Position numbers and translations under genes: made by a program | Assembly (NCBI GenBank): GCA_029891345.1 | Contig: CM057000.1 | Span: forward strand, 134,691,663-134,755,662 | Reading direction: 5' to 3' | Length of the DNA: 64,000 nt | DNA from: Dryococelus australis | Lineage: Eukaryota; Arthropoda; Insecta; Phasmatodea; Phasmatidae | The notes under the pieces: generated by a model | The model's input: only the letters and a program-made list of their open reading frames with translations | The model's database searches: none | What the model was told of the DNA's origin: nothing | Shown here: in pieces, positions 1 through 11,696 of the stretch | How the letters are laid out: every line of letters starts with the position of its first letter | Numbering within the stretch: the first letter of the stretch is position 1

Positions 1-136
1 GATAATGGCTCTCATATTGTCAGGCAAAAGTTCGCCAATGTTTTGATTTTTAGCATTTCTTTGGAAATTAAAAACACCTACACCCCAATCGACATTTTCA
101 TTTTGAACAATATTTTCTTACAAAATCGATAATTAA

Positions 137-808
137 GTGTTTAAGTTGACAAATAATAGTTCTATTCTTAAGAAGAAACTTCACTATGACATCATTCATA
201 AAGATAAATCTATAGCATTGATTAGTTTTTCCACAAAATTTGTGGCATCCAATATATCTGAAAATACTGTAACCACAATTGAAAAATTGAGTGAAATGTT
301 TGATAAAAACGAAGTTATCACTATTCCTAAAGTACAATATGATGTCGAATCATTAAAAGAATCTATAAACTCATTTGAAAAATTTTCAACAAACAACATT
401 GGATAAATGGCAGATATTGTGAAAAATAGAATATCTATTAAATCTAAGTTTGATATCAAATTTGACAATCGACTAGCTGGTATTCTTGGCTTTGAGAGAA
501 ATTTGCATATTGAAAAAGATAATGATGTAGGTATTAAATGACATATTTTAAATTATTTTAAAACAAATAATGTCCACTGTAATTTGTCATATAGAATATT
601 CATAAAATATGACGAATCTGATCATTTAGAAACAAATATAATTGCTAGTTTTGCACCGAAAACTATGTTTGGTTTAGGAGATCCAATTTTATATACAATA
701 AATAATGAAAATTTTAATTATATAGTTTTAGAAATTAGAGATAAAAATGTTAAACTAATTGATTTTGATGGTTCCGATATTGACAATGTTTTGGAAAAAG
801 ATGTTTAA
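137..808 (+). pseudogene. Polinton minor capsid (penton)-like protein, broken by two in-frame stops
   Basis: One reading frame runs through the whole interval and is interrupted only by TAA at 404-406 and TGA at 539-541. The N-terminal part carries NNSSIL, an ISFST segment and ITIPKVQYD. The middle has RLAGILGF, and the last part has IIASFAP, then KLIDFDGSDI near the end. This order (NSSIL, IP..YD, LGF, C-terminal DF.G.I) is what I know from Polinton minor capsid/penton-like proteins, which fold as jelly rolls. No ATG starts the frame; it opens after a stop at 134-136, so the start is lost or lies in another frame. Because there are no frameshifts, decay looks recent compared with the neighbouring polymerase. 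The family call rests on motif order, not on an alignment. Confidence 0.68.
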
Positions 809-3669
809 AATATAATGTTTAAAACATAATTGGTGTAATTTCAGTGGTTAGCATGCCAATAGCTGGATTATTCAACTCTCATTAATAAAACTATACATTT
901 TTATATCCATATGATAATGTATCTATTTTATTTTCTTGTATAATCCTTTTATCATCACAATGACTTTATGATATTTTATTGACGTCGACTGTATATATTT
1001 CATGTTTCTCACTCATTAAATTCATTGTTCTACATAGTATTTTTTCTTTAAACAAACAGTTCTTTTAGTCCTCAAATGTTATTCACTTATTAACTACACA
1101 TTATTCTACTCCTTTCGATCTTTCGTTTTCTTTATCGTCAACTTTATATGCATACATTTAAACTCTTAAACCAACAAATTCTGTCATTATTTTCCCATTA
1201 CATTCATATTTTATCTTACCTAAAGCTTTCTTATTTATTTAAGGTATGTTATATATATAATCTTTTGGGTAATCACTTGAATAAAATTTTTCTATCATCG
1301 ACTTAATATCTTCATAAATATCTTCTATTTTTATGTTATAAATGTAGGAATTGGTATCTTGATAGTATAACTCAATGTTATCACCATATTTTGGTTTCAT
1401 TACTTTAAAATGGAAATCATATATAAAAATTCTTTTGATTTGTATAAAATTGACAAGCCAACATAAATAGGCTTATTACATTTTACATTCATCTTATTCA
1501 TATATAAAGCTGCAAGATTCTCATTAAAAATGGCACTTCTTTTGAAATTTGCTTTCGCTACTAATTTTTCACATTTTTCTGAATTTGATATTAATCTTAT
1601 ATCTACTCTGTTTCTTATATTTTCCATTGTTTTAGCAAAACATAATTATACATCAGCTTATAAAAATCTTTTTCAATATAGTTTTATGCATTAGTTCTCA
1701 TTGATTTATTTAAAGCTATGTACTTTCTTAACCAATCAGACTCTTTAAACTTTAATATTCTAATTATTTTTGTAAGCTTGAACCCATTAATTAGACACTG
1801 TTTCAAATGGCGATAGTATATTAGATACTTTTGTTTATTAAGTAAAGTTGTTAATAATTTAGAATTATTTGTTCCTGGAACTACCTTATTTTCTGGACAA
1901 AATGGAATATCTTTATGAAATTTATGTTGCTCTTGTGGATACTCTAAATCTACTTCTAAAATGTAACCATGATAATAATAATCTTTATGATTTAACATGT
2001 AATTTTTACAAAAATTCAATTTATATTCTGGATAATTAATCCATTCGAAAATACCATATGGTAAATATTTACATATTGCCCAACCATATAAATTATTCGC
2101 ATCATGATAAACTAAATTGTAAGACTCTTGATTATGATTATAATCATCTAAATATTTATCATTTGCTTATAAATGTTTTTTACAACATTGTGAAATTTTG
2201 CCTCTAATTCCTTTGTCTACCATTAAAATCATATCATAATTATGCAATACATCTAATGATTGTTTAGTTATTTTTAACATTGCATCCTATAATAATCCTG
2301 GTGCTGTAAAATAGCATGCTGGATCTAAATCATATGCATTTATACATGTTTCTCTAAAGTTTTCAATTACATCTGCTAATAGCAACACATCACCTTTAAG
2401 TATAAATCATGATATTCCCCAAGGTTCTTCATATTAAATTGATCCCTTACAGGTTTTGCATGATCATAATCAACATCAGTTATATCAGATTCATTTAATT
2501 AATTGTAAAATTCACTTTTTGTTGGAAGTTCTGTAACTTCAAATTTTTTCCAACTGTCCATATAATTGTGTGAATGAACACCCTTCCTAATTACTAAATC
2601 TACTTTATCTTTTGGGAAATGTTTTTGTGTATGTTTCATTTAATCTTTACTTAAATTAGATGATTATATATCTAAATTACCATCCATAAATTTAAATGTG
2701 TTTATAAACCTCATGTGTAAATTTTCTTATTCTTTCCCAAAAGTAATAAACTTGCCTTCGTTGTTTACAATTAAATCTATCTGCATATTATTATATTCTA
2801 GTTCTTTAATTAATAAATGTGCATTATATCCAGCTAAGTTTTGAAAATAAACTGGAACATTGGGTAATTTTAATTGTAGATTACACTTATTACATGCTGG
2901 GTTAATGAATTTTACAGTAATGTGATCATGATGACGAACTTTTTTTATTTTCCTTTATATATTTACATTCACGTACGGTATATTTTGTAGATCTATTATA
3001 TAGCACTTTTTCTTCTTTTGTTAGGGGACGCACTGCTTCATTTTGTGAATATATTTTCCCAATATCTTCTACTTCCCTTTTCATTAATAGTATAAACATC
3101 TTATGTGTATTTGGGCCTCGATATACAATGGGTGGTTATAACCACGATAACTAGATACACTATAATAGCAAAAACCAGAAGCTTCGTGTAACTGATATTT
3201 CATTGTACATGATTCATCATTTAACTTCAAGTCAATGTTATTTATTTGATCATTAGTAAGTTTATATCTTTCTTTAAATACCTCCTTATAAAAGCCATTA
3301 TCGATAACATCCTTTGCTAAAATTGGATATTTTTTGATTAATTTAAACATATTAATCGTCATAGATTTGGTTTAGTTGTCGATATTACATTTAGAATTGA
3401 TTCAAAATCAGCATATATTGCAAAGGGAACATTCATTGTATGTTTGTAATTTCTGAAAAATATTTGCTCTCCTTCCAAAGCTAACTTGATTTTTACTGGT
3501 TCATTTTTATAGCAGTCATCTGCATGTTTATTTACTCTTTCTTGGGAATAAAATAATTGATGACACATATCACATATATATGTTATACCATTATGATTAG
3601 TTTTTTTGTGCAGAAATCAACTTCGATAAATCTTTTATCCAACAGTACTGCAAGTTTGTATCATTTTTG

Positions 3670-3703
<34 letters not shown>
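3670..3703. repeat. Poly-A tract (34 A) inside the polymerase pseudogene
   Basis: An uninterrupted run of A falls between the N-terminal CFLLAIKSAL region and the zinc motif of the polymerase. It may be slippage growth of a lysine-rich coding stretch, since the minus strand here is phenylalanine/lysine-rich, or the scar of a retrotransposed tail. No element end is visible beside it. Confidence 0.9.
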
Positions 3704-3712
<9 letters not shown>

Positions 3713-3744
3713 TATGTCCTTCCTTTTAATTTTTGTAAGCTTTA

Positions 3745-3800
3745 ATGGTTATAGCGTAGACTTACCTTCAATGGATATAGCGTAGACTTACCTTCAATGT
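3745..3800. repeat. Short tandem duplication (about 32 bp unit)
   Basis: The phrase tatagcgtagacttacctt occurs twice in succession (starting near 3750 and 3777), so a small tandem duplication has occurred within the polymerase pseudogene. It is one of the visible decay events there. Confidence 0.7.
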
Positions 3801-5514
3801 GGTAAATATTAGTACAGACATGAATTTGACTTTCTATTTTTGGTATCTTCAATTTTAATAGGATATTCATATTTATCTATTATTTGATAAATATTAAGCC
3901 CAAAATGTTTATATTTAGTTAACTGTTTGCGGATCTTTTTCTGCTGGAGACAATGCAGACTTGATTGCCAAAAGAAAACATTTTTTTATCTTCATTTTTC
4001 AGATTAATACATGCTTGTTTTTCTTAATCTTTTCTGGTAGTTCCATAATTGATGCTCCATTTAATGGATTATTCTCATTTATAGTCAACTGTATTCCATT
4101 ACACTATCAAATTTTCTATCTTAACTTTTTTTTTTTTTTTTTTTTTCAAATTCGGATAAATGTGCAAGTAATTTTTTTTATTTATGGTTTTCTAAAAACT
4201 TTTAATTTCTCCTTCATTCAATACTGTATAGTTTTGTGATTGAAATTTATATAATTCTGCTTGTTCAATATCTTTCTTGCGATAATTGGCATATAATTTA
4301 ATGTAGTTTTCAATCCTCTAAATTTCCTAAGATGATCATGTATTATATCAAATACCCAATTTATTACTGAAGTCAAAAGTTGATTAAGCTGTACTTAATT
4401 AAAAGAATTTTCAATGTTATATGTTGCTATCCTACTTTTAACAGCTTGATTTTTACTGTGTATTTTTGTTGGTTCTATTTTTTTTCTTTACAATTACATT
4501 AGTGGAAAATGGGAAAATTTCTTTTAATTCCTTTTTGTCCTCTTCGTGTAATCGATTAATATTAGCATCAGCTAAAAGTAAATTTGAAAAAATTTTTTTG
4601 TTAACCACTCTTCTGCTTACTTTTATTTCTAGGCAAAACAAATAAATTATTAGAAAATGGAAATATTTTTTAAATTCATTTCTACCCTTTGAATATAGTT
4701 CCATGACATTGCCATATTAAAATGTTAAATTTCTCAAGTTACTTTTTCTTTCTTCATTTATAATAAAATGTATAATAGCTGTAATTAGACCAGCTTTCCT
4801 TAGATTGTACCAATTACTAATTTTAAATTATTTAGCTAAAATTCTTATCTCCCACATTCTCCTATCGCTCAATACAACTGCAAGATTGTTCGCTGCCATT
4901 TTTGATTGATATATAAAAAAAAAACTTATTAATCAAATTAAAAATAGATATAATGCTTACTGTTGGAAAAGTGCTTCAATTATTGGGAAATCGTATTCAA
5001 CTCCTTGTTATGATAATAGTCCTTAATATATTCACTTAAACATTTTTTACATGTGGACGACTATTTGTCCTTAGTATTTTTATTAAGAGAGAATAATTTT
5101 ATAGATTTCTTCTCATCACATACTTTTCATGTCTTTGTTGGATAATAAACATATTGATTTTCGTTTAGAATATCTAATGCTGTTTTATGTGATTTACTAT
5201 TTTTATGCTTTTCGAGCTGTCGATTATAAATATATTTTACACATTCACAAAGTACTACCTAATTTTCAAACTCATAATTAGCTTTACTATAGTCACTAAA
5301 ATTTTTTTTTACATTTTTTTGTAAGTTTGTCTAAAGTTGCTCTATGAGGATAAAATGGATCAAAAGATTTATTCTCATTGCATACTACACATGTCTTAGT
5401 TAAATAATCACCATGTTGAATTTCATTTGTATCGTGAGATTTAGTATTTTTATGCTTTTTAATGTATTGTTTTCAAACATATTTTCCACATTCTCAGAGT
5501 ATGTTCTCTTTTTT

Positions 5515-5870
5515 TACAAGCTTTTATTTAACTTGACTTGTTAGTAAATTTGTTTGCTTGTACATTCGGGTGAAATCTTGCAAGCCGATTTTATACCACT
5601 CTACGTATTCCAATTGGGCTGAAATTTCACATACATCTGTAGTTCCGATGAAAACAAAATGTGAAGGTATCAATGAGCTGATCTTGTGAAGGAGACGGTA
5701 GTTACAAGCTTTTATTTGACTTCATGTGTATGTATGTTAAACCACTTCCCGTTATCCTAGCGAACTGAAATTTTGCATACATGTGTAGTTACCATGACAA
5801 TACAATGTTTAGGTACAACTGAGATGATCTGATGATGGAGCCGGAAGGTGGCCATAGGAACTCTACTACT
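5515..5870. repeat. Dimeric interspersed repeat (two about 190-bp monomers)
   Basis: Two related units lie head to tail. Both start with acaagcttttattt and continue with a CTGAAATTTYRCATACAT..TGTAGTT block and a GAKSTGATCT block. A fragment with the same start occurs twice in tandem at 11189-11245. It lies inside the zinc-module pseudogene and so was probably inserted there. Confidence 0.7.
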
Positions 5871-6149
5871 ACAAGCAGTAAACATCGTATCGAGTTTGTT
5901 TTACAGAATCGAGGAATAGTAAAATTGATATTAGAAGTGTCACTGTTGTGTACGTGCCCTGTTTTGTAGCGGTAAGTGGTTCTGAAAACTATTATTATAG
6001 ATTGCTCCCACAGTACGTCCCATATCGGAATGAAAGCGAACTACTGGCCAATCACGATACATCATTGGGATCTTTCTTAGCAAGGGAAAGCCATTTTCGT
6101 GATACAAACACATGGTTGGATACTAAAAAGAGAAAAATAAAATTAATGA

Positions 6150-6455
6150 AAAAAACTTTTAAAACCAGTCTTTTATTTATAAATGCACTTTAAAGAGAAT
6201 AATAATTGTAATAGGTACACAATTTGTAGAACTTCTAAGATGTGGTCGAATAGCCATAATAAATTTTACTACAAATGAACTTTGCGCGAATAGTAAAGAG
6301 CCTTACGAACGATATGTGATTCCAAGGCTTATGCAAATGTGATATAAGTTCCATATTGTGAATAGTTAAGAACCTGCAAATTGTGAAACAATTAAAATTA
6401 TTTTTCTCTTCTTTGTGCATTTATAAATAAAAAATTGGATTTAAAAGTTTTTTAC
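6150..6455. mobile_element. Small foldback element
   Basis: The left arm (about 6150-6245) and right arm (about 6365-6455) are inverted copies. Both contain tttataaatgcac in opposite orientation next to aaaacttttaaa, and the similarity continues inward through acaatttg..ttct. The spacer is about 120 bp. It forms the right part of the insertion that splits the zinc-module gene. No coding capacity is seen, and target duplications were not resolved. Confidence 0.55.
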
Positions 6456-6669
6456 ATTTATTTTACTAACTCATAATGATACCTAGCATGTTCTCTACAT
6501 CATTTTTTACATGTTTTAATATGCTTATCTTTTGTGTGGTTATGTAATGGAAAACATTTAATGTTTAATACTTCACCACATTTATATGTAATATTTATTT
6601 ATAAGGAAATGACTTTATAAAGAAAAAAATTCTTTTTAAATTTACTTTTTTTTTTATAAATAAACAAAA

Positions 6670-6918
6670 GTGGAATCACTTCTTAAGAAGTTAAACAATT
6701 CATATGAATTGACTAAACTACAAGATCTTGAAATTAATAAAAAGCATGCAGCTTCTGAATTTAAAATTTATGAATCTAAGTTTTGTAAAAAAAATAATTG
6801 TATTCTAGATGTAAAGAATAAAATTACATTATCAGATCACTATGTAAACATGATTGATAAAAATGCTTTAAAATTAATAAATGAGAAACAGGTTTTTATA
6901 ATGTATAAATGTTTATAA
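6670..6918 (+). pseudogene. Small Polinton-lineage ORF, divergent from the zinc-module gene
   Basis: An open frame of about 82 codons, lysine- and asparagine-rich, reads ..YELTKLQDLEINKKH.. and ends HYVNMIDKNALKLINEKQ.. . It lies just upstream of, and opposite to, the zinc-module gene. A matching block, KYDKVIENKDLKIIEKNYIF, occurs at 39370-39435 in the same position relative to the second zinc-module copy, so this is a conserved gene of this lineage and not chance. No ATG opens the frame (stop at 6661-6663, then a GTG at 6670). Function unknown. Small Polinton proteins beginning with an L..LE..K.Y pattern are familiar to me but unnamed. Confidence 0.5.
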
Positions 6919-8015
6919 GAACTGGGGAAAAAAAAAAAAAAACTGTACATCAAATTGAATTCTCTTACAAATGTATAAATTTCTATTAATTTGAATCCAT
7001 CAATTATCCTTTTTTAATATTTCATTTGACTTTAGCTTATTTTGCTTGATTTTGGATTAAATTTGATTGATTTAGATTGCTCGCTTGCAAAATTAGCGTT
7101 TATAGAAAACGTGAAAGAGTTGCTGGAAATTTGCTTTAATTTGGTTTAAAATTTGCTGTTATTATTTTTAAATGACAAATCCTGCACTACTATTTCTGAA
7201 AAAAAAAATTAAAAATTAACTTGATTTTGTGTATCGAAAATTAATGCTTCTAGAAACAAGAAAAAGTTGCTTGAAAACGATAGAATTACTTGATTTTGAG
7301 ATTAAATTGCGCGGGGTTTCGTTGAGTTACAGATTTTGAGTTTTAATTTTTTCTTGTACTTTCGTTAAAAATAGCACGAAATATTTATGTTAGTTTTACA
7401 TGTTATTTTGATGGAAATTGTCGATTTTAAGTTCGCTGTGCTGGCTCTCTCATTTCCTATCTACTCATATTTCAAACACATACCATGGTCATCACATTAG
7501 CTCCGCTAGCGTTCTATATCTGGTAAGTGATTCCGCAATTGAAAATGCTGTTCACAAAAATAATGAATAAATGAAATGCCTGTTTGGCACGCCTGAAATC
7601 GTCGACATTGCAGTGAAGCGGCAGAAAAGATACTTAGATGTAGTGTTAGGAAAGAAAGATATTTGAAGGTCACTTAATTTTGAGGAATCGTATTTGAAAT
7701 GCATGTTCTAAAAAAAAGCTTCTTCATTAGTTTTGAAATTCGTTTCGTATAACTGCAGCAAAGAAGACTTCAACCATAATAAATACGGTTTCAACACGAA
7801 GCAAACTTCAAAATGAGTTGGAAAAACATTTGCTGAAAACGGCAAACTTAAGGCGAAATAAGTAATGAGTAACCACGAACTGCTCTGAGTTAGTATGAAG
7901 AAAAATGAGATTTTTCTGGTTGATGGAAATATCAAATAAAAAAAAATCACAAATATCTTTCAATTAGATTTTGAAGAAAAGTTCTTGCAGGAGAACGGAG
8001 TGTGTTAGTATAGTC
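6919..8015. other. AT-rich stretch without recognisable gene
   Basis: The sequence is AT-rich with many short TTGATTT-type direct motifs (7020-7090) and no frame that resembles a known protein. It may include the unrecognised right end of Polinton remnant A. Confidence 0.5.
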
Positions 8016-8019
8016 AGTT

Positions 8020-8235
8020 CATTGTTAATTAAAACTTTTTCTGAAACCCTGCTAAAGTTATACTTCCAGGCTATTCCTCCGCCTAATAGAAACAAAGTTG
8101 AACAAAGTCTATCAAATTACAACAAAGAGACAACGCACCACATTCGTGCATACTTAAATAATCATTTTCATAGAAATGGTTTCTTATGGGGTATTAGCAA
8201 CACACCTATTTTCTATCTATTTTTGTTCATATTAA
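8020..8235. repeat. Interspersed repeat family R1, copy A
   Basis: Shares an ordered series of blocks with 30765-30985: a CCCTGCTAAAGTT or CCATGCTAAAGTT start, TCCKCC.., AACAAAG, CATTCGTGC, TTTCTTA, and an end with TTCATATTAATA-like sequence before aattatt. The start also matches 49685-49750. No coding capacity is evident. Confidence 0.55.
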
Positions 8236-8244
8236 ATAGGAATT

Positions 8245-8475
8245 AATTATTGTTATCGGTAACGAAGTAAAATATAATGACAACTCTCTGGAACTTCAAC
8301 ATAAGAGCCGATATTTTTGCACAAATACGGCTTAAAATCTCGTTTTGTAGGAGCTCATACCTACCTTAATATTCTGTTTAGGTATAAAGTGTCTCATATG
8401 TTTTCCTTTTAATTTTTCATGAAGAATCGCCTCTAGAAGTTTGTAGGTCTAATTGAGAATAATTCTGTATACTTT
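8245..8475. mobile_element. Rearranged partial copy of the 47.1-kb palindromic MITE
   Basis: The right two thirds match the right arm of the element at 47125-47490: gatatttttgcacaaatacgg, then a TTCCTTTTAATTTTTCAT block and a TAGGTCTAATTGAGAAT terminus. Its left part (ttatcggtaacgaag) matches the complement of the middle of that element, so this copy is rearranged or has lost its left arm. Confidence 0.6.
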
Positions 8476-9888
8476 CAGACTCTTGCAAAGCCCTTGACTC
8501 AAGAACGTAGCAATTCTGTAATTACCCCAATCCCAGAAAATTCTGAACACCAATCCAATGGCACAAAATACCAGCAAGTAAAATACATTGAGCAGGCTAG
8601 CAGTATAATTAAGCGAGAAGTTCAAACCAATACGAAAACTCATTAAGTATGGAGGAAACATGAATTTTTATTATTATTTTTTTTATTTCTTTGTTTCAAC
8701 AAACAGCGCATTGTTTTGGGAAAATCACCATATACAAATAAATCTCTTTAAAGAGAAATACAATATTTTGTATGTGTATATAAATATCTTTACAAAATAT
8801 TATAGAAAAAAACTACTCATATTATTTACTGCCACATGCCGCTATATATTTAATACCTTCCAACTTATTAGAAAATTCAGGAACCTTTAAAGTCAGATTA
8901 ATATACCAGTATAATCTTCATTGTTAAAGCCATGCTAGTTTCCATTAAAACCATTTTTAAAATCTAATATACTTTTGTCTTGACAATATTTGAATTCTGG
9001 CTAATAGGCCACCCAAAGTCCATGCAAAATAAACTCCTATTTTACAAGTGAAATTCCAACATGAAAACATGTGATATATTTTTAATTGACAGTACTTTTA
9101 TTTTTCTGACTAACAGACAATCCAAAGGACACAATAAAAATACTTTCACTTTAAATTATTTCTCTTGGCTAACCTGTACATGTTTCAGGCAAAAAAAGAG
9201 CCATTAATTTAAAATTGCCATTTTATCTTGCAATAAAATTTAACATTTGACATAACAATTAAATTTTCCATTTAACATCTCGCATTTTTAGTGTATGGCA
9301 AAAGCAAAAACATTTTTAAAATATTAAACCTCCATGTTGGGTGGACATGCCTGCCACTCAAAAATTTGTACCTCACGAAGCACTATTTTGAAATTTTCCT
9401 CGCATCCCACTGACTTAAAGCAACTTCTCACGAATGGCGAGCCTTAACTTTCGAAGAAAATTCCCTGTTTGAAACTCATCAGGTCCCTTCTCAAAAAATA
9501 ACAGCTTAAGCATTGTAAAAACTGTAAGTCGTTTTCTTGTCAGATTCCAATTAGAAATATATTTTCAAATTCATTAATACTTGGATAATTTAAGCCCTTT
9601 CAGGCATCTATCCTTACTTCAAGCGACGTCATGACCTATTCTTGCTTGAAGAGCCTAACATTTTAAGGATGTATATTCACCACAACATAACTTATATGGA
9701 TGCTCCCTCGAGGCCGAACGTCTGACCTTCCCGAGCATTTGCAAACAGTATATATACGCAATCAATGGAATTAAATGTTAGAGGGGTAAACACAATTCAA
9801 TCCCCAATAACAAACCAGTATTATTCTTTTAAATTAATCTTCCAATAGGGGTGTATTTGCTCAAATAAGGAGACAACATTATTTTCAC
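8476..9888. other. No gene seen
   Basis: AT-rich sequence with only short spurious frames. No TIR pair, tandem array or protein motif was recognised. Confidence 0.5.
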
Positions 9889-10470
9889 TTGGTAGTGGGG
9901 GTGTTACAAAGTTCACTAAGCTTTAGAGGGATCTTCAATAGAATGGCCAATTACAGCTGCTTTCTTATAAAAAGTCCAAATATGGCAAACACTGCATCAC
10001 TCGTCGGCGGTATGGTCGTCATCTTGAACTGCGTGCTAGCTAGGGTGCACATGACAATACACCCGCCAGCCGGCGAAAAAGGAATGCTAGCGCTCCACAC
10101 CCCTGCACATGCAGGTGCTGGATACTGCCCCTAGTGTTACTTGAGCCAAAGATCACACCTGTTTCGCCGGCACTGGGCGTGAATCGTTATTAAAAAGTGC
10201 AGTGGAAACGGATTTCCAGCCATACTGGACCACACCAGAAGCAGCGTGCAGCACACAGGTTTGCAAATATGTAATTTTGAGTATAATCCACCAAGTCCAA
10301 TATATATTCTTCCCTCGTTAAAACTTTGCGTAGTTTTCCGTGCATGCAGAAAACGAATTTCGAAAGTTGTTGTGTTGATCGGGTTGAACGGAGGCGGACA
10401 GGGGACAACGAAATCACATAGTTTTAGATGCAGTTGCCTCAACTTTTTTGTTAAGAGAAGTGTACATTAC
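9889..10470. other. GC-richer patch, unassigned
   Basis: Base composition rises locally, with several CpGs (for example around 10000-10110 and 10160-10230). Frames of 75-101 codons on both strands overlap one another and show no family motif, so none is annotated as a gene. It could be an old retroposed copy or a TE core, but nothing here shows which. Confidence 0.35.
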
Positions 10471-10484
10471 CTGTGATACATGAA

Positions 10485-10570
10485 ATAATTAGGAAATCAC
10501 CAAACACACCATATGATGTGATTTTTCAAGGTTTGTTTAAAAATGTGTGAAGATGTCATGAATATAGACT
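10485..10570. repeat. Family R1 3' fragment
   Basis: The stretch with ttttcaaggtttg, then AAAAATGTG and atatagactt matches the 3' parts of the R1 copies at 29110-29200 and 31095-31165 in the same order. Confidence 0.5.
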
Positions 10571-11188
10571 TTAAGGTAGTGCTCAATTTTATTTAGGAGG
10601 ATAGTGTTAACAGGTTTGGTAGTTAGAACCCCGTGATCGGCATGAATAGTACTATTGTCTTTCCTGAACATGACGTAACCAGAACATATACGTTTTGTAA
10701 TATTTTGTTGCTAAATTCCGGTATGAACAATATTAAGAAATTAGAGTGCCCTGACAGAAACCCCACATAACAGTAAGAACTGTAGAACTACTCACACTTG
10801 TCTTAACTTTAAAAAAAATTACTTGATTCTTAATTCCACCTCTCTACCTCAGAGTCGGCAATGATTATTACATAGTTATTAATTCTAAGTAAGTATGTTA
10901 TAATTTGTACAATATGGAACTGACCAAATATCATAGGAAGTAACTGGTTGGGAAGAATATGTTTTGTAATTTATATAGTTATGTTACTCGGCTGCAATAT
11001 TTAATTACTGTAAAACATTTCACAAACTGTGAGAAAAATTTGGCGATTCAGATATTAATTTTTATTTAAATTGATAATCTATAAAAGAAAAAAGGTTTGT
11101 TTTTGGTCATACATGAAAATCGAGTCCAAAACACACTAACTGGCACACACATAAAAATTTGTGTAAACTGGCATGACACTGGATATTT

Positions 11189-11245
11189 TTACAAGCTTTT
11201 ATTTAACTTGCTTTTTTTACAAGTTTTTATTTAACTTATCTTGTT
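11189..11245. repeat. Two tandem starts of the acaagcttttattt repeat
   Basis: ttttacaagcttttatttaa and a near copy follow each other about 33 bp apart. They correspond to the 5' end of the dimeric repeat at 5515-5870. The rest of the unit is missing. Confidence 0.6.
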
Positions 11246-11250
11246 TATAT

Positions 11251-11690
11251 GTACAGTATGGTCGACCTCTATGCACTGAACTGGCAATTATGCTCTTCAA
11301 ATGTCCTTTAAAGACAAAAACTTAAAATTCCTATTTTATATAAGCTTTAATATTTCGCTTATTAAAAAATGTATAAAGAATTGCTTCGTAAAATAAATAA
11401 ATAAAACTATTCAAAATCTCTGGACACATCATTTATTTTACGCGACACTAGAGAACTGCATTGAACAGTGGCGATAAAGAAGTTTTTTTTCTTAAGTTCT
11501 AAAATTAATAATTTTGTAATCATTGTTGATACAAATAAATAATGATTAATAAATTATATTAAGAAGTTTGTTCTTACAAATTAATCTCCAAAATCTCAGC
11601 TCCCCGAAATATAATGAAAGCTAAGTATACACACGAATATTTACAATGACTGGAAAGGAATTCGTTAGCCGTAATTTCCATAAGTTTTGA
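11251..11690. other. No gene seen
   Basis: AT-rich sequence between two repeats, with no motif recognised on either strand. Confidence 0.45.
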
Positions 11691-11696
11691 CTACAC

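Larger units (their letters stand above)
891..4899 (-). pseudogene. Polinton protein-primed family B DNA polymerase, nearly full length, degraded
   Basis: Read on the minus strand, the polymerase order is nearly complete across several frames. The ATG at 4899 opens an SAP-like segment (ILAK then NWYNLRKAGLI). A CFLLAIKSAL segment lies near 3990-3920, followed by a zinc motif CX2CX12HX3C (about 3580-3505). The exonuclease motif IYADFES is near 3420-3395. HHDHIT and CNKCNL lie around 2945-2880, then AGYNAHLLIKEL (2851-2806) and [19 protein letters not shown]. Palm motif A YHDANNLYGWAI is at 2108-2072, a KTMENIR-type motif B remnant near 1630, and motif C YQDTNSY at 1369-1341. EFVGLR, YKNCLF-type and DDKR segments end at a stop at 891. 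The roughly 1,330-codon span suits the family. Motif C reads DTNS rather than the usual DTDS. A poly-A tract (3670-3703) and many stops show it cannot be expressed. Confidence 0.9.
4960..6620 (-). pseudogene. Repeated zinc-module protein of the Polinton lineage, split by an insertion
   Basis: On the minus strand three similar modules can be read. Module 1 (about 6610-6460) has YKCGEV, a cysteine 11 residues on, and TCKK. Module 2 (about 5500-5290) has ECGKYV then KKHKNTKSH, then TCVVCNENKSFDPFYPHR and KKCKKK. Module 3 (about 5260-4970) has LCECVKY then EKHKNSKSH, then KVCDEKKS and TCKKCLSEYI. Each unit alternates a C2H2-like finger with a CX2C...CX2C ribbon of the kind seen beside HNH-type nucleases, but I see no HNH triad. 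Modules 1 and 2 are separated by about 0.9 kb of inserted repeats (5515-6455). Stops occur inside modules. A DNA-binding or packaging role is possible but unproven. A homologue sits at 38.56-39.15 kb in the same context. Confidence 0.6.
1..6918. mobile_element. Polinton/Maverick remnant A (left end outside window)
   Basis: Four Polinton-type genes lie together: minor-capsid-like (+), protein-primed DNA polymerase B (-), a zinc-module protein (-) and a small divergent ORF (+). The convergent capsid and polymerase genes are only about 80 bp apart. All are broken by stops and frameshifts, so the element is dead. Integrase, ATPase, protease and major capsid genes are not seen and may lie left of base 1. 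No terminal inverted repeat was found on the right, so that limit is only the last recognisable gene. Confidence 0.85.
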
